From NCBI GenBank assembly GCA_033283325.1, contig JAWMQO010000001.1, positions 1,612,001 to 1,676,000 on the forward strand: a stretch of 64,000 bases of DNA, given 5' to 3'. Of this stretch, positions 52,082-59,891 are shown in pieces (position 1 is the first letter of the stretch; the number at the start of each line of letters is the position of its first letter). A model generated the notes under the pieces. That model did no database searches. It was not told where the DNA came from and saw only the letters and a program-made list of their open reading frames with translations. Origin of the DNA: Mangrovimicrobium sp033283325. Lineage in GTDB: Bacteria > Pseudomonadota > Gammaproteobacteria > Pseudomonadales > Halieaceae. The position numbers and the translations under genes were made by a program.

Positions 52082-53024
52082 GATCGTATACCTCCGTATC
52101 TCCCAATACTTCGACAATCGCCTCTTCAAACCTGAAGGCGGGCGCAAAACCCAGGACTTCCCTGGCCAGCTGGTTATCAGCTACTGAGTTGCGCAGCTCC
52201 CCGGGAACTGCGGGAGAGTATTTCGCCTCCTCGTCAAAACCCAGGGTCCGCGCAATCGCGGCATACACCTGGTTGATGCTGAGACCGGTACCCGAGCCGA
52301 TATTGAATACCTGCCCGTTCGTCGGGCTCAGCATGGCCTTGATGAAACCCTGGGCGACATCCTCCACGTGGACGAAGTCGCGGGTCTGTTCGCCGTCACC
52401 AAATATGGTCGGCGCTTCTCCCCGACGTATGGCATCGGCAAATATGGTGCAAACACCCACGTAAGGACTGAGGGCCTGGCCGCGCCCGTAGGTGTTGAAC
52501 AGCCTCAATATCGCGGCGTCGATGCCGTACTCCTGGCACATCTGCCGAACCAGCATTTCGCAAGCGAGCTTGGATACGCCGTAGGGTGAGGCCGGCGTCA
52601 GGGTGTGGGTCTCGGGCACTGGCTGCGGCGTGGGCGAGTCAGCGTAGACGGCCATTGACGAGGCGAGAACGAATTTCTTCACCCGTGAATCCGGCGCCCT
52701 GGCGATTGCGTTGAGCATCTGTGCGGTGCCCACCACATTGACGCTGGTGTCCTCGACCACGAATTCGAAGGAGGACCGGATGGCCACCCGGGCCGCGAGG
52801 TGAAAAACCGCGTCGCAGCCAGCCGCACGGCTGGCCACCGCGGGATCGCGAATATCGCCCTCGACCAGTTCCGCGGCAGCGGGAACGTTCTCTCGCCGGC
52901 CAACGCTGAGGTTGTCGATGACCAGCACCTCTACACCACGATCCAGCAACTGGCGCACAACACGACTGCCGATGAATCCTGCACCACCGGTGACACAAGC
53001 CTTTTGTACGGGAGTCACGCTCAC
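52071..53024 (-). CDS. NAD-dependent nucleotide-sugar epimerase (GalE-like)
   Basis: A 317-residue extended SDR. GGAGFIGS binds NAD, VIDNLSVGRREN and HLAARVAI follow, and YGVSKLAC is the Tyr-x3-Lys motif. GDGEQTRDFVHVEDVAQG is typical of UDP-glucose/GlcNAc 4-epimerases and related enzymes. Start is GTG 53024, one base after the nucleotidyltransferase stop and 5 nt after GGTGGG; the longer frame to 53135 would overlap that gene. It makes a nucleotide-sugar precursor for this polysaccharide, possibly UDP-galactose or UDP-GalNAc. Confidence 0.87.
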   Translation of the reverse strand: MSVTPVQKACVTGGAGFIGSRVVRQLLDRGVEVLVIDNLSVGRRENVPAAAELVEGDIRDPAVASRAAGCDAVFHLAARVAIRSSFEFVVEDTSVNVVGTAQMLNAIARAPDSRVKKFVLASSMAVYADSPTPQPVPETHTLTPASPYGVSKLACEMLVRQMCQEYGIDAAILRLFNTYGRGQALSPYVGVCTIFADAIRRGEAPTIFGDGEQTRDFVHVEDVAQGFIKAMLSPTNGQVFNIGSGTGLSINQVYAAIARTLGFDEEAKYSPAVPGELRNSVADNQLAREVLGFAPAFRFEEAIVEVLGDTEVYDHVN

Positions 53025-53025
53025 C

Positions 53026-53997
53026 TTATCCCACCTCTTCCACTTCAGTACAACGCACGACCTTTCTCTCGGTAAAGATCGAATTTTCCACGCGCCGTTC
53101 CGTGCTCTCGATAACGGCGTGCTCGAATACCACACAATTGCGCATGGCGACGGGGGTCCTGATCTGTGCCCCGGCGCCCACCACGGTATTGCTCAGTTCG
53201 GCTTCCGGATGAATTTCCGCTCCCGGGCCGATCAGGTTGCCTCCCTCGCTGGAGCCTGCGAGCTTCAGGTTCGCCCGCAGCAGGTCCTGGGGGAAAGTCA
53301 TGTTCAGGTCATCGTAGACGGCATCGACCGTTGAGACGTATTCGCCGTCATTGATCAACACCTGGATTGCCTCGGTAATTTCGTATTCGTCACGCATCGC
53401 TGTGCGCGGCGTGCGGCGGATGGCATCGAAAATACTGAGGTCAAAGAAATACAAACCGACGCCCTTGAGCTTGTTGGAAACGTGCCGCGGTTTTTCCACC
53501 ACCCTCACGACCCGGCCTTCGTCATTGAGCGTCACCGAGTAGTTGCGCTTGATTGCTTCGGGGTCTTCCTCGATCTTCGTGGCAAGGACGGCACCACCCC
53601 CCTGTGACTCGAACTGCTCCAGCATCAGGCCGAGGTTCTTCGGCACGAAATAAATATCGCCCAGGAACATCATGAAAGGCCGGTCGATCGAGGCCTCCAA
53701 CTGGCCGACCGCGTGCGCGATACCGAGCATCTCGGTCTGCTCGACGTAGCGCAGGCGCACGCCATAGGCCTTGCCATCGCCCAGGATTCGCGCGACCTCG
53801 AAGCCCTTGTAGCCAATCAGGACGACGATGTCGACGATGCCGAGTTCCCGCAGCATGTTGATCTGGTGCACCAGCAATGGCTGGTTGCCAACGGGCAGCA
53901 TGGGCTTGGGATACTGGTCACTGAATGCCGCCATTCGTGTGCCCTTCCCCGCTGCCAGCAAAACCCCGCAGTATTTTTCCGCAACCGACGCGTCCAA
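53026..53997 (-). CDS. Sugar-nucleotidyltransferase with left-handed beta-helix tail
   Basis: A 323-residue nucleotidyltransferase. GVLLAAGKGTRMAAFSDQ is the glycine-rich loop, YPKPMLPVGNQPLL the next motif, FLGDIYF the metal site; the tail after about 255 (LIGPGAEIHPEAELSNTVVG, then VFEHAVIESTERRVENSIF) is hexapeptide-like. It resembles glucose-1-phosphate thymidylyltransferases of archaeal/long type. The start is TTG 53997, accepted because AAGGAGCG precedes it at 7 nt and no ATG/GTG is nearer. Followed immediately by the epimerase gene. Confidence 0.85.
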   Translation of the reverse strand: MDASVAEKYCGVLLAAGKGTRMAAFSDQYPKPMLPVGNQPLLVHQINMLRELGIVDIVVLIGYKGFEVARILGDGKAYGVRLRYVEQTEMLGIAHAVGQLEASIDRPFMMFLGDIYFVPKNLGLMLEQFESQGGGAVLATKIEEDPEAIKRNYSVTLNDEGRVVRVVEKPRHVSNKLKGVGLYFFDLSIFDAIRRTPRTAMRDEYEITEAIQVLINDGEYVSTVDAVYDDLNMTFPQDLLRANLKLAGSSEGGNLIGPGAEIHPEAELSNTVVGAGAQIRTPVAMRNCVVFEHAVIESTERRVENSIFTERKVVRCTEVEEVG

Positions 53998-54008
53998 GAT
54001 TTCGCTCC

Positions 54009-54962
54009 TTAACGCCTGACCAACAGAATCAGCCAGGGGTTCAGACCGGTCGGCCGGAGCTTGCTGGTCCAGCGCCAGGACATCAGGTGATCAAAGTAGA
54101 AGCGAACCGGAATCTGCAGGATTCGGCCCAGCAGGTAGGTAGACGAAGAATAGAAGCCCCAGTAGCCGCGCAGGGGCAGTGTTTCGATACTCTTGCATTG
54201 CTCCCCGACTTTAAGCAGCCGGCCATAATCCGCGACCGAGAGCAGGAATGACTCGCCCGGCGAGTGAAAGCGCGGCATGTGGCTGGCGACATTTTCCCGG
54301 TGGAAGAAATCCACCGGGCAGAGGCGGTTCGGGCTGCTGACGATCATGCGCCCCCCTTCCGCCGTGACCCGGATCATCTCTTCCGCAGCCATTTCACGGT
54401 CTTCCTTGAAACCGCTCTGGGTGCTGTAGGTATCGTCTCCCACACCGATATGGGGAAGCACGCAACCCATCAGGATGACATCGAAGGTGCCCGCCGCGAA
54501 GGGCAGGTGCTTGGCATTGGCGAGATAGTAGCGCTCGCTGTGATTACGCCTCGCCCAGAATTCGGAGCGGTTGCCCGCATCTATACCGTAGGCCTCGAAG
54601 CCGGCGTTGTTCAGGGCCTCGACGTCGGAACCGACACCGCAGCCAATGGACAAAATACGGATTGTGGCCGGGTCACGCCCTGCGAACTCGCGACGCAAGA
54701 GGGGAATCACATAGTTTTCTGACAGGTGCCTGCCGGTGTTTTCTTCGTTACACCACATGCACTCGCACTTGTCGTCGTTGAAACGCTCCCCGCGAATGAG
54801 ATCCCAGCAGCCGTTCTCCTGCTGAAAGACCTTATCGCATGTCCTGCAAACCAGCGTCTCCCCCACCGCTTCCAGTGGCGCATGGGCGTCGCATGTACAC
54901 GCCAGGAACGAGGGTACGCTCGACTGGTATTCCTGAGTATCAACCGCTTCACTCACAGTCAT
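54009..54962 (-). CDS. Class I SAM methyltransferase with Cys-rich N-terminus
   Basis: A 317-residue protein. The N-terminal 70 residues hold Cys pairs (CTC, CRTC, CEC, CMWC) suggestive of a small zinc-binding unit. The methyltransferase core follows: ILSIGCGVGSDVEAL is the SAM loop, YGIDAGNR strand 2, and FDVILMGCVLPHIG motif post-II. It likely methylates a sugar or a lipid-linked intermediate in this operon, by context only. AGGAAG precedes the ATG. The hydrophobic C-terminal region (STYLLGRILQIPVRFYF) may contact membrane. Confidence 0.83.
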   Translation of the reverse strand: MTVSEAVDTQEYQSSVPSFLACTCDAHAPLEAVGETLVCRTCDKVFQQENGCWDLIRGERFNDDKCECMWCNEENTGRHLSENYVIPLLRREFAGRDPATIRILSIGCGVGSDVEALNNAGFEAYGIDAGNRSEFWARRNHSERYYLANAKHLPFAAGTFDVILMGCVLPHIGVGDDTYSTQSGFKEDREMAAEEMIRVTAEGGRMIVSSPNRLCPVDFFHRENVASHMPRFHSPGESFLLSVADYGRLLKVGEQCKSIETLPLRGYWGFYSSSTYLLGRILQIPVRFYFDHLMSWRWTSKLRPTGLNPWLILLVRR

Positions 54963-55018
54963 TGAATACTTCCTGTTCCCGGTAGTTGTCTTGATAAAGC
55001 GCCGTGCTGCGACTCGCG

Positions 55019-55936
55019 CTAGCCATGATTCTCACCCCGCACCGAGCCTGCAATATTCTGCAGGTGCCAGCGCACACCATCACTGAAAATCAGCAGGTTT
55101 GCGCGGAGGGTCAGCCCGACCCAGGCGACCAGCGCCATCGGATGCAAGGGCGCGCTTGCGTGGTTCTTGCGGTAGTACAGGTAGGCCCCGCGATGGAAGT
55201 CGCGAATCATTCTCGCGCTCTTCCTGCTGCGCCGCTTTGCCTTGAGATTCTCATCGTGGATGATCTTGCTCCGGGGCACCGCGAATATCTGGAATCCGGC
55301 GCGCTTCACCCGGGCGCACCAGTCGGCATCCACCCAGTAGACGAAGAAGTCCTCGTCCAGCCCCCCTGCTTTTTCGAAGGCGTCCCGACTGATCATCAGC
55401 GCCGCGGTGGAGACGAAGTCGACTTCGAAGGGTTCTTCAGTGCCGACGCGCTCGTTCATCAGGTACTTGGCGGAGAGCGGATTGTTCGGCCAGAGTTTCG
55501 TGATCAGTGAACGGCGGCCAAAAAGTGCGTTGATCCAGGAAGGCCGCCGACGGAACGTACGCTGCAGCGACATGTCCGGATTGTGGAGCAGGGCGCCGGT
55601 AACACCGACCTGCGCATCGGCTTTCATTACATCCACCATGGCGTCGAGGGCACCGGGCTGGATTCGCGTATCGTTGTCCAGGGACAACAGGTACTCGCCG
55701 CGCGCGAGGCGCAGGCCGTGGTTGAAAGCTTTGGCGAGCCCGACGTTTTCCGGGTTCGCCTCGAAAATCACCTGGGGAAACTGCTCCTTCGCGCGCTCGA
55801 AACTGCCATCGGTGGACGCGTTGTCGATCAGTATGACTTCGAAGGAGCCGGTCGGTGGGTTTTCATAAATCGTGGAGAGACAGGTATCCAACAGCGTACC
55901 GCCGTTGAAGTTGACGATGATTACAGAAATGTCCAT
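55019..55936 (-). CDS. Glycosyltransferase family 2 (WbbL-like)
   Basis: A 305-residue GT-A enzyme. SVIIVNFNGGTLLDTCLSTI opens the fold, LIDNASTDGS binds nucleotide, LSLDNDTRIQPG contains the metal-binding DxD-like DND, and FFVYWVDADWCARVKRAG (ED/WCxR motif) is typical of rhamnosyltransferases such as WbbL. It inverts configuration. Sugar donor is not certain; dTDP-rhamnose genes are absent in the window. ATG 55936 follows AGGG at 5 nt. Confidence 0.88.
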   Translation of the reverse strand: MDISVIIVNFNGGTLLDTCLSTIYENPPTGSFEVILIDNASTDGSFERAKEQFPQVIFEANPENVGLAKAFNHGLRLARGEYLLSLDNDTRIQPGALDAMVDVMKADAQVGVTGALLHNPDMSLQRTFRRRPSWINALFGRRSLITKLWPNNPLSAKYLMNERVGTEEPFEVDFVSTAALMISRDAFEKAGGLDEDFFVYWVDADWCARVKRAGFQIFAVPRSKIIHDENLKAKRRSRKSARMIRDFHRGAYLYYRKNHASAPLHPMALVAWVGLTLRANLLIFSDGVRWHLQNIAGSVRGENHG

Positions 55937-56001
55937 AAAGCCCTAGTTTGTGGTGAGGCAAACGCCCCGTGTTATGACGGGTATATAAACCCGTGCCCGC
56001 A

Positions 56002-56802
56002 CTACTCTGCTCCCCTAGCGGTAACCACAGCCAGTACTGTTTTCCACAGAATCATCATGTCACCCCTCAGGCTACGGGAATCGACGTAAGCGGCATCGAT
56101 GTCTGCGGTTTCCTGGAAGCTCAGGTCTGCGCGCCCACCTACCTGCGCCGGGCCGGTCAGTCCCGCGGTAACGTCAAACTTCCGCAGTTGGCGCTGCGAA
56201 TAGTAGGGGCTCATTTCGGGAATTTCAGGGCGCGGACCACACAGGGTCATGTCACCCTTTAACACGTTCCAGAAGTTCGGCAGCTCATCCAGGCTGGTCT
56301 TGCGCAACCAGCGCCCTACCCGGGTCACGCGGGGATCGTCGTCCACCTTGAACTTTATGGACTTGATTTCCTCGCTGCTGTACTTGTAGGCGTAGAGTTC
56401 GGGGAAGCGCTCCCTGGCGTCTACGTACATGGTGCGGAACTTGTAGAAACGAAAGGGACGCCCGGCGAACTGCACAACCCGCTGGTCAGTGGAGCCCGCA
56501 GGCATCCGGGAGGGTGAAGAAGCACGCCGGTTTCCGGTCATCCGGATCTGCCGGAACAGCGCCGGCCCCGGGGAATCCAGTTTGATCATGATGGCGATCA
56601 TGAGCATCAGGGGAGCGGAGACAATCAGCGCGACAAAGGAGATAACAATGTCGAGGCTGCGGCGCACAGTAGCGCACAAAACACGATCTCCTGCCGTTGA
56701 CTGCAGCTCACCGGAAGTTCCTTCCAGCGCTACCGCTTCGCCTACCCCTACCCCGGAAGCCAGATGGTTATATTGCTGACCCTGTAAGTTTACACCGCTC
56801 AC
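56002..56802 (-). CDS. Undecaprenyl-phosphate sugar phosphotransferase (initiating enzyme)
   Basis: A 266-residue membrane enzyme of the bacterial sugar transferase family (PF02397; WbaP/WcaJ/PglC core). One re-entrant membrane helix (DIVISFVALIVSAPLMLMIAIM, residues about 50-71) precedes SPGPALFRQIRMTGN, FRFYKFRTM, RKTSLDELPNFWNVLKGDM and LCGPRPEIPEM, then LTGPAQV. It links the first sugar-1-phosphate to undecaprenyl phosphate. Unlike WcaJ it lacks the four N-terminal spans. An insert of about 20 residues between the RQ and FR motifs is unusual. GTG 56802 follows GGGAGG at 7 nt. First gene of the ten-gene operon. Confidence 0.9.
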   Translation of the reverse strand: MSGVNLQGQQYNHLASGVGVGEAVALEGTSGELQSTAGDRVLCATVRRSLDIVISFVALIVSAPLMLMIAIMIKLDSPGPALFRQIRMTGNRRASSPSRMPAGSTDQRVVQFAGRPFRFYKFRTMYVDARERFPELYAYKYSSEEIKSIKFKVDDDPRVTRVGRWLRKTSLDELPNFWNVLKGDMTLCGPRPEIPEMSPYYSQRQLRKFDVTAGLTGPAQVGGRADLSFQETADIDAAYVDSRSLRGDMMILWKTVLAVVTARGAE

Positions 56803-57015
56803 CGCTAAAGCCTCCCTGCACTGTAGTTTGCCTCCTTGCTCTGTCGACGGGGCAGCAGATCAGCGCTGCATTACGGCATCAACCGGCTATTCAGGCCACG
56901 AAACCGCCACCCAAAACCGCCGCCAGAGACTCGGAGAATTTGCTGGAGAATATAGATGGACCGCCGCTACTAGAGTCAGGCCCAACGCTCCCCCACATTC
57001 TAGACCGCCTTCTTG

Positions 57016-57040
57016 AATTTGCACGACTAGGGTGCAAATT
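57016..57040 (-). promoter_or_regulatory. Perfect hairpin in the leader of the main polysaccharide operon
   Basis: AATTTGCAC and GTGCAAATT are perfect 9-bp arms around a 7-bp spacer. In the transcribed minus strand it begins 8 nt after the ops-like octamer. No T-run follows, so it is not an intrinsic terminator; it may be a pause hairpin or protein-binding dyad. Confidence 0.55.
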
Positions 57041-57048
57041 TTTAGATG

Positions 57049-57056
57049 CTACCGCC
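57049..57056 (-). promoter_or_regulatory. ops-like element (RfaH recruitment site candidate)
   Basis: The minus strand reads GGCGGTAGC here, matching the ops core GGCGGTAG that recruits RfaH in long envelope operons. It lies 247 nt upstream of the first start codon, in the right orientation. The rest of the JUMPstart sequence is not recognisable, and the octamer also occurs by chance within other genes of this window. Confidence 0.4.
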
Positions 57057-57242
57057 ATTACGAAGCAATACGGCTCGAAATGCCCCATATCAGGACAGAT
57101 TTTGATCAATCTGTCCGGACACCTGCCGTCTTTACTCCTGGCACCAATATTCCTGCCATTACCATGCCGAAAATCATGAACCCTAAAGATTTCAATAATA
57201 TAAATAGAAAATTAAATTTTTCTTTTCGCCCGAACAGCTCCA

Positions 57243-57259
57243 GTGCATAATATTTGCAC
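57243..57259. promoter_or_regulatory. Second inverted repeat in the divergent gap
   Basis: GTGCA-7 bp-TGCAC (spacer TAATATT). It uses the same half-site word as the hairpin at 57016-57040 with the arms in reverse order and the same 7-bp spacing, so one DNA-binding protein may see both. Confidence 0.4.
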
Positions 57260-57462
57260 CGACTTGTAAACTTTTTCGCACTGAAATGGAACAGGCAAAA
57301 AAGTTCGCAAGCGTTTCCAGGTGTTTCCGATTTACACAATGCTGGCCGTTCAATTAGCATGGAAACGCAATGAAAGGACTCTGAACCAAAACTCACTGCC
57401 GCGGCGAGGCCGCCTGCAGGCCTGGTTCAAGGAAACCCCACTTCACTCGAGCAGATCTCCCT

Positions 57463-58410
57463 ATGAATGTGCTAGTGACAGGAGGAACCGGTTTCATCGG
57501 CTCACATGTGTGCGATGCGCTGCTGGCGCATGGTCATCGCCTGAGAGTCTATAGCCGCCGGCACGAACAGTTCCGTCCCCCCCTTTCGGGGGTGGAGTAC
57601 TACCTGGGGGACATGGAGGATACCTTTTACCTCTCGGAAGCCCTCAACGGCATGGACTGCGTCGTACACCTGGTCAGCAGTACCATTCCCAGCACCTCCA
57701 ATCTCGATCCTGCCGCGGATGTGCACTCCAACCTCGTCTCGACGCTGAAAATGCTGGAATTGATGCGCAATACCGGCCCTTCGCGCATCGTATTCCTGTC
57801 CTCCGGCGGCACCGTGTACGGCGAACCCGATACCGTACCGGTAAAGGAATCCAACCGGCTTTCACCGATGTGCTCCTATGGCGTGGTCAAGGTTGCCATC
57901 GAAAACTACCTGGGCATGTACCAGTCCCTGTACGGCCTGCAACCGATTGTCCTGCGCGCCTCGAACCCCTTCGGCCCACGGCAGGGACGGGTTGGGGTAC
58001 AGGGCCTGATAGCAGCCTTCCTCAATCGCGTGTCAACAGGTGATCCACTGACCGTCTGGGGTGACGGTGAAATCGTGCGCGACTACTTTTACGTCTCCGA
58101 CCTCGCGGAACTTTGCGCCCTCGCCGTAGGTTCAAGTGTTACCGGCACCTTCAATGCGGGCAGTGGATGCGGCAGCAGTATCAACGAGGTTATCGACCTG
58201 ATCCGGCAGGTGACCCGGCTGGACCCGGAAGTGCGCTACGAGACCAACCGCGGTTTCGACGTCAGCAAAATCTACCTCGACATCGACAGTGCCTGGCGGG
58301 CCTTCGACTGGAAGCCAGAGGTAAGTCTCGAAAGCGGGATAGCACGGCACTGGGAGTGGCTGCAGTCCGACCCCCGTGACCAAAGAGAACGCATTCTGGA
58401 TCACCGATAA
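57463..58410 (+). CDS. NAD-dependent epimerase/dehydratase
   Basis: A 315-residue extended SDR. GGTGFIGSH binds NAD, HLVSSTIPS and FLSSGGTVYGEP contain the active-site Ser/Thr region, YGVVKVAI the Tyr-x3-Lys, and FGPRQGRVGVQG the substrate loop. GDGEIVRDYFYVSDLAEL is typical of UDP-glucose 4-epimerase-like enzymes. It differs from the epimerase at 52071-53024, so at least two nucleotide-sugar epimerases serve this locus. No clear ribosome-binding site precedes the ATG. It opens the plus-strand group that also holds two hydrolase-like lipoproteins. Confidence 0.87.
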   Translation: MNVLVTGGTGFIGSHVCDALLAHGHRLRVYSRRHEQFRPPLSGVEYYLGDMEDTFYLSEALNGMDCVVHLVSSTIPSTSNLDPAADVHSNLVSTLKMLELMRNTGPSRIVFLSSGGTVYGEPDTVPVKESNRLSPMCSYGVVKVAIENYLGMYQSLYGLQPIVLRASNPFGPRQGRVGVQGLIAAFLNRVSTGDPLTVWGDGEIVRDYFYVSDLAELCALAVGSSVTGTFNAGSGCGSSINEVIDLIRQVTRLDPEVRYETNRGFDVSKIYLDIDSAWRAFDWKPEVSLESGIARHWEWLQSDPRDQRERILDHR

Positions 58411-58427
58411 CAGGGAACGTCGCTCAT

Positions 58428-59834
58428 ATGAGAATACCTACTGCGACAGCGCTTAAAGCGGTTGTACCCCTGCAGCGCCGATTAACTCTTTGTGCCATGA
58501 GCCTCTGTCTGCTGGTACTGGCTGGATGTGGTGGCGGTGGCGGCTCACAGGAAGTCAAGGAAAAGCTCACGCTGGTAAACCCGCCCGCGCCTGCCCAACC
58601 ACGCGAAGAAACCCGGCCATTTCGCCTGAGCGCCACCGCGGTGCAGATGCGGCCGCTGGAAGAGAGACCTTTCCGTAACACCCACGCTGAGTTTTCGCCC
58701 AATTCAGTAGCGGAGGCAGTGGATGTCCTGACGGTAGTGATGGATTACCTCGGGGTGCCTTTCCAGGAATTCGCTGAAAGCTCGGAACTGCCGGATACGC
58801 ATCCCTGGGTACTGGAGATGATGGACCTCAAGGAAACACTGCAATCCACCGGCAGGCCGCTCAACCTGCAGTTGGGGCTTGCCCGCCGGAGCGCGGTGGG
58901 CCGGGCGACGATTGAAGACGGCAAGCTGAAGGTGGACCTGACCTGGTCGCCGCCCTGTTTCGACTTCACTTCCCCGGAAGCTGCCGCAGTTGGCGATGCC
59001 TACGTCAACTATGCGCGCTGGCTCGCACGAGTCTTCCAGCCCGCTTACATCGTCAATTTTTCCGAGGCGAATATCTACTTCGCAGAATGCGGCGGCGCCG
59101 GACCGTCCTGGAACAGGCTGGCCGCCATCCAGCGGCGCGCGCACAACGCGATCAAGGAAGAGTCCCCGGATACCGTCGCTTTCGCTTCCTTCCACCTCGA
59201 AACGCTGTACAACGACAGGCTCAACGGCTGGAACGAAGAGCAGTACCAGGCAATGCGCAAGATGTCCTACGATACTTTCGCCGTCGCGGCCTACCCCTTC
59301 GGACTCAGGAAAGAGGATGGGTCGTTCGTGACGCCCTACGATCTGCCTGAAGACTACTTCACCCGGGTCCGCAAGCGGCATCCGGACGAGAAACGACTGT
59401 CGATTGCGGAGACGGGCTGGAACAGTGTCAGTATCGCTGTTGGGGACCAGAATGACTGTCTCGAAAACTTCCCGTATTCAGAGCTTAGCTTCCCTCTCGC
59501 CTATCTCGAATTCATCCTGAAAAACGCCTACTTCGAAGAATTCGACCTGGTCACCTGGTTCTCTTTCCGGGATGCGATACCCAGCCACGTGCTCGGAACG
59601 TGCTACGTTTCAAACGAAGGCGGCGACCCGGAAAACGATGCCTGCCAGGAGGATTTCTGGTGCAAGGCAATCAACGCAGCGAAGGAAAACGCCATTGTCA
59701 GTGACGTCCCCGGGCTGTTTTCCGAAGTTGTGCAAAAAGCCTTCGGCGCAATGGGCCTAGTCGGCTGGGACGGCGAAGAAAAGTCGGTTCTGCTGGAACG
59801 ATGGCGCGAGGAAATTGCCAAACCCATTGAGTAG
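58428..59834 (+). CDS. TIM-barrel glycosidase-like lipoprotein, paralogue 2
   Basis: A 468-residue protein with a lipoprotein signal (LVLAGC, Cys34) and a Gly-rich then Pro/Thr-rich linker to about 60. The barrel carries IVNFSEANIYF and RLSIAETGWNS, in line with the two catalytic Glu motifs of its neighbours, and LVTWFSFRDAI near the end. It is the most divergent of the three paralogues and its barrel starts without the RPFYMGFTP motif. It starts 17 bp after the epimerase stop, so is co-transcribed. It is likely anchored to the outer membrane, acting on the exported glycan. Confidence 0.72.
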   Translation: MRIPTATALKAVVPLQRRLTLCAMSLCLLVLAGCGGGGGSQEVKEKLTLVNPPAPAQPREETRPFRLSATAVQMRPLEERPFRNTHAEFSPNSVAEAVDVLTVVMDYLGVPFQEFAESSELPDTHPWVLEMMDLKETLQSTGRPLNLQLGLARRSAVGRATIEDGKLKVDLTWSPPCFDFTSPEAAAVGDAYVNYARWLARVFQPAYIVNFSEANIYFAECGGAGPSWNRLAAIQRRAHNAIKEESPDTVAFASFHLETLYNDRLNGWNEEQYQAMRKMSYDTFAVAAYPFGLRKEDGSFVTPYDLPEDYFTRVRKRHPDEKRLSIAETGWNSVSIAVGDQNDCLENFPYSELSFPLAYLEFILKNAYFEEFDLVTWFSFRDAIPSHVLGTCYVSNEGGDPENDACQEDFWCKAINAAKENAIVSDVPGLFSEVVQKAFGAMGLVGWDGEEKSVLLERWREEIAKPIE

Positions 59835-59891
59835 GCCGGGTTCGCCTGGCCTTTTTCCATGCCCTCTGGTTTCTGCTTGATAAAGGTGATC

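Larger units (their letters stand above)
56803..57462. other. AT-rich regulatory gap between divergent polysaccharide operons
   Basis: 660 bp without a convincing gene. Base composition falls well below the GC of the flanks between about 57010 and 57370. Contents include an ops-like octamer and a perfect hairpin on the operon side, a second palindrome at 57243-57259, and a weak plus-strand promoter candidate TTTACA-18 bp-TAGCAT at 57331-57360 for the epimerase gene. A 96-codon frame on the minus strand looks spurious. Confidence 0.6.

Noticed and set aside
57120..57160. sigma54-like TGGCAC...TGC element at about 57140
   Set aside because: The -12 half reads TTCC instead of TTGC, so it does not meet the consensus.
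57106..57396. 96-codon minus-strand frame with a hydrophobic C-terminal half
   Set aside because: Falls in the AT-rich divergent gap, has no convincing ribosome-binding site or known domain, and ends in what is probably leader sequence.
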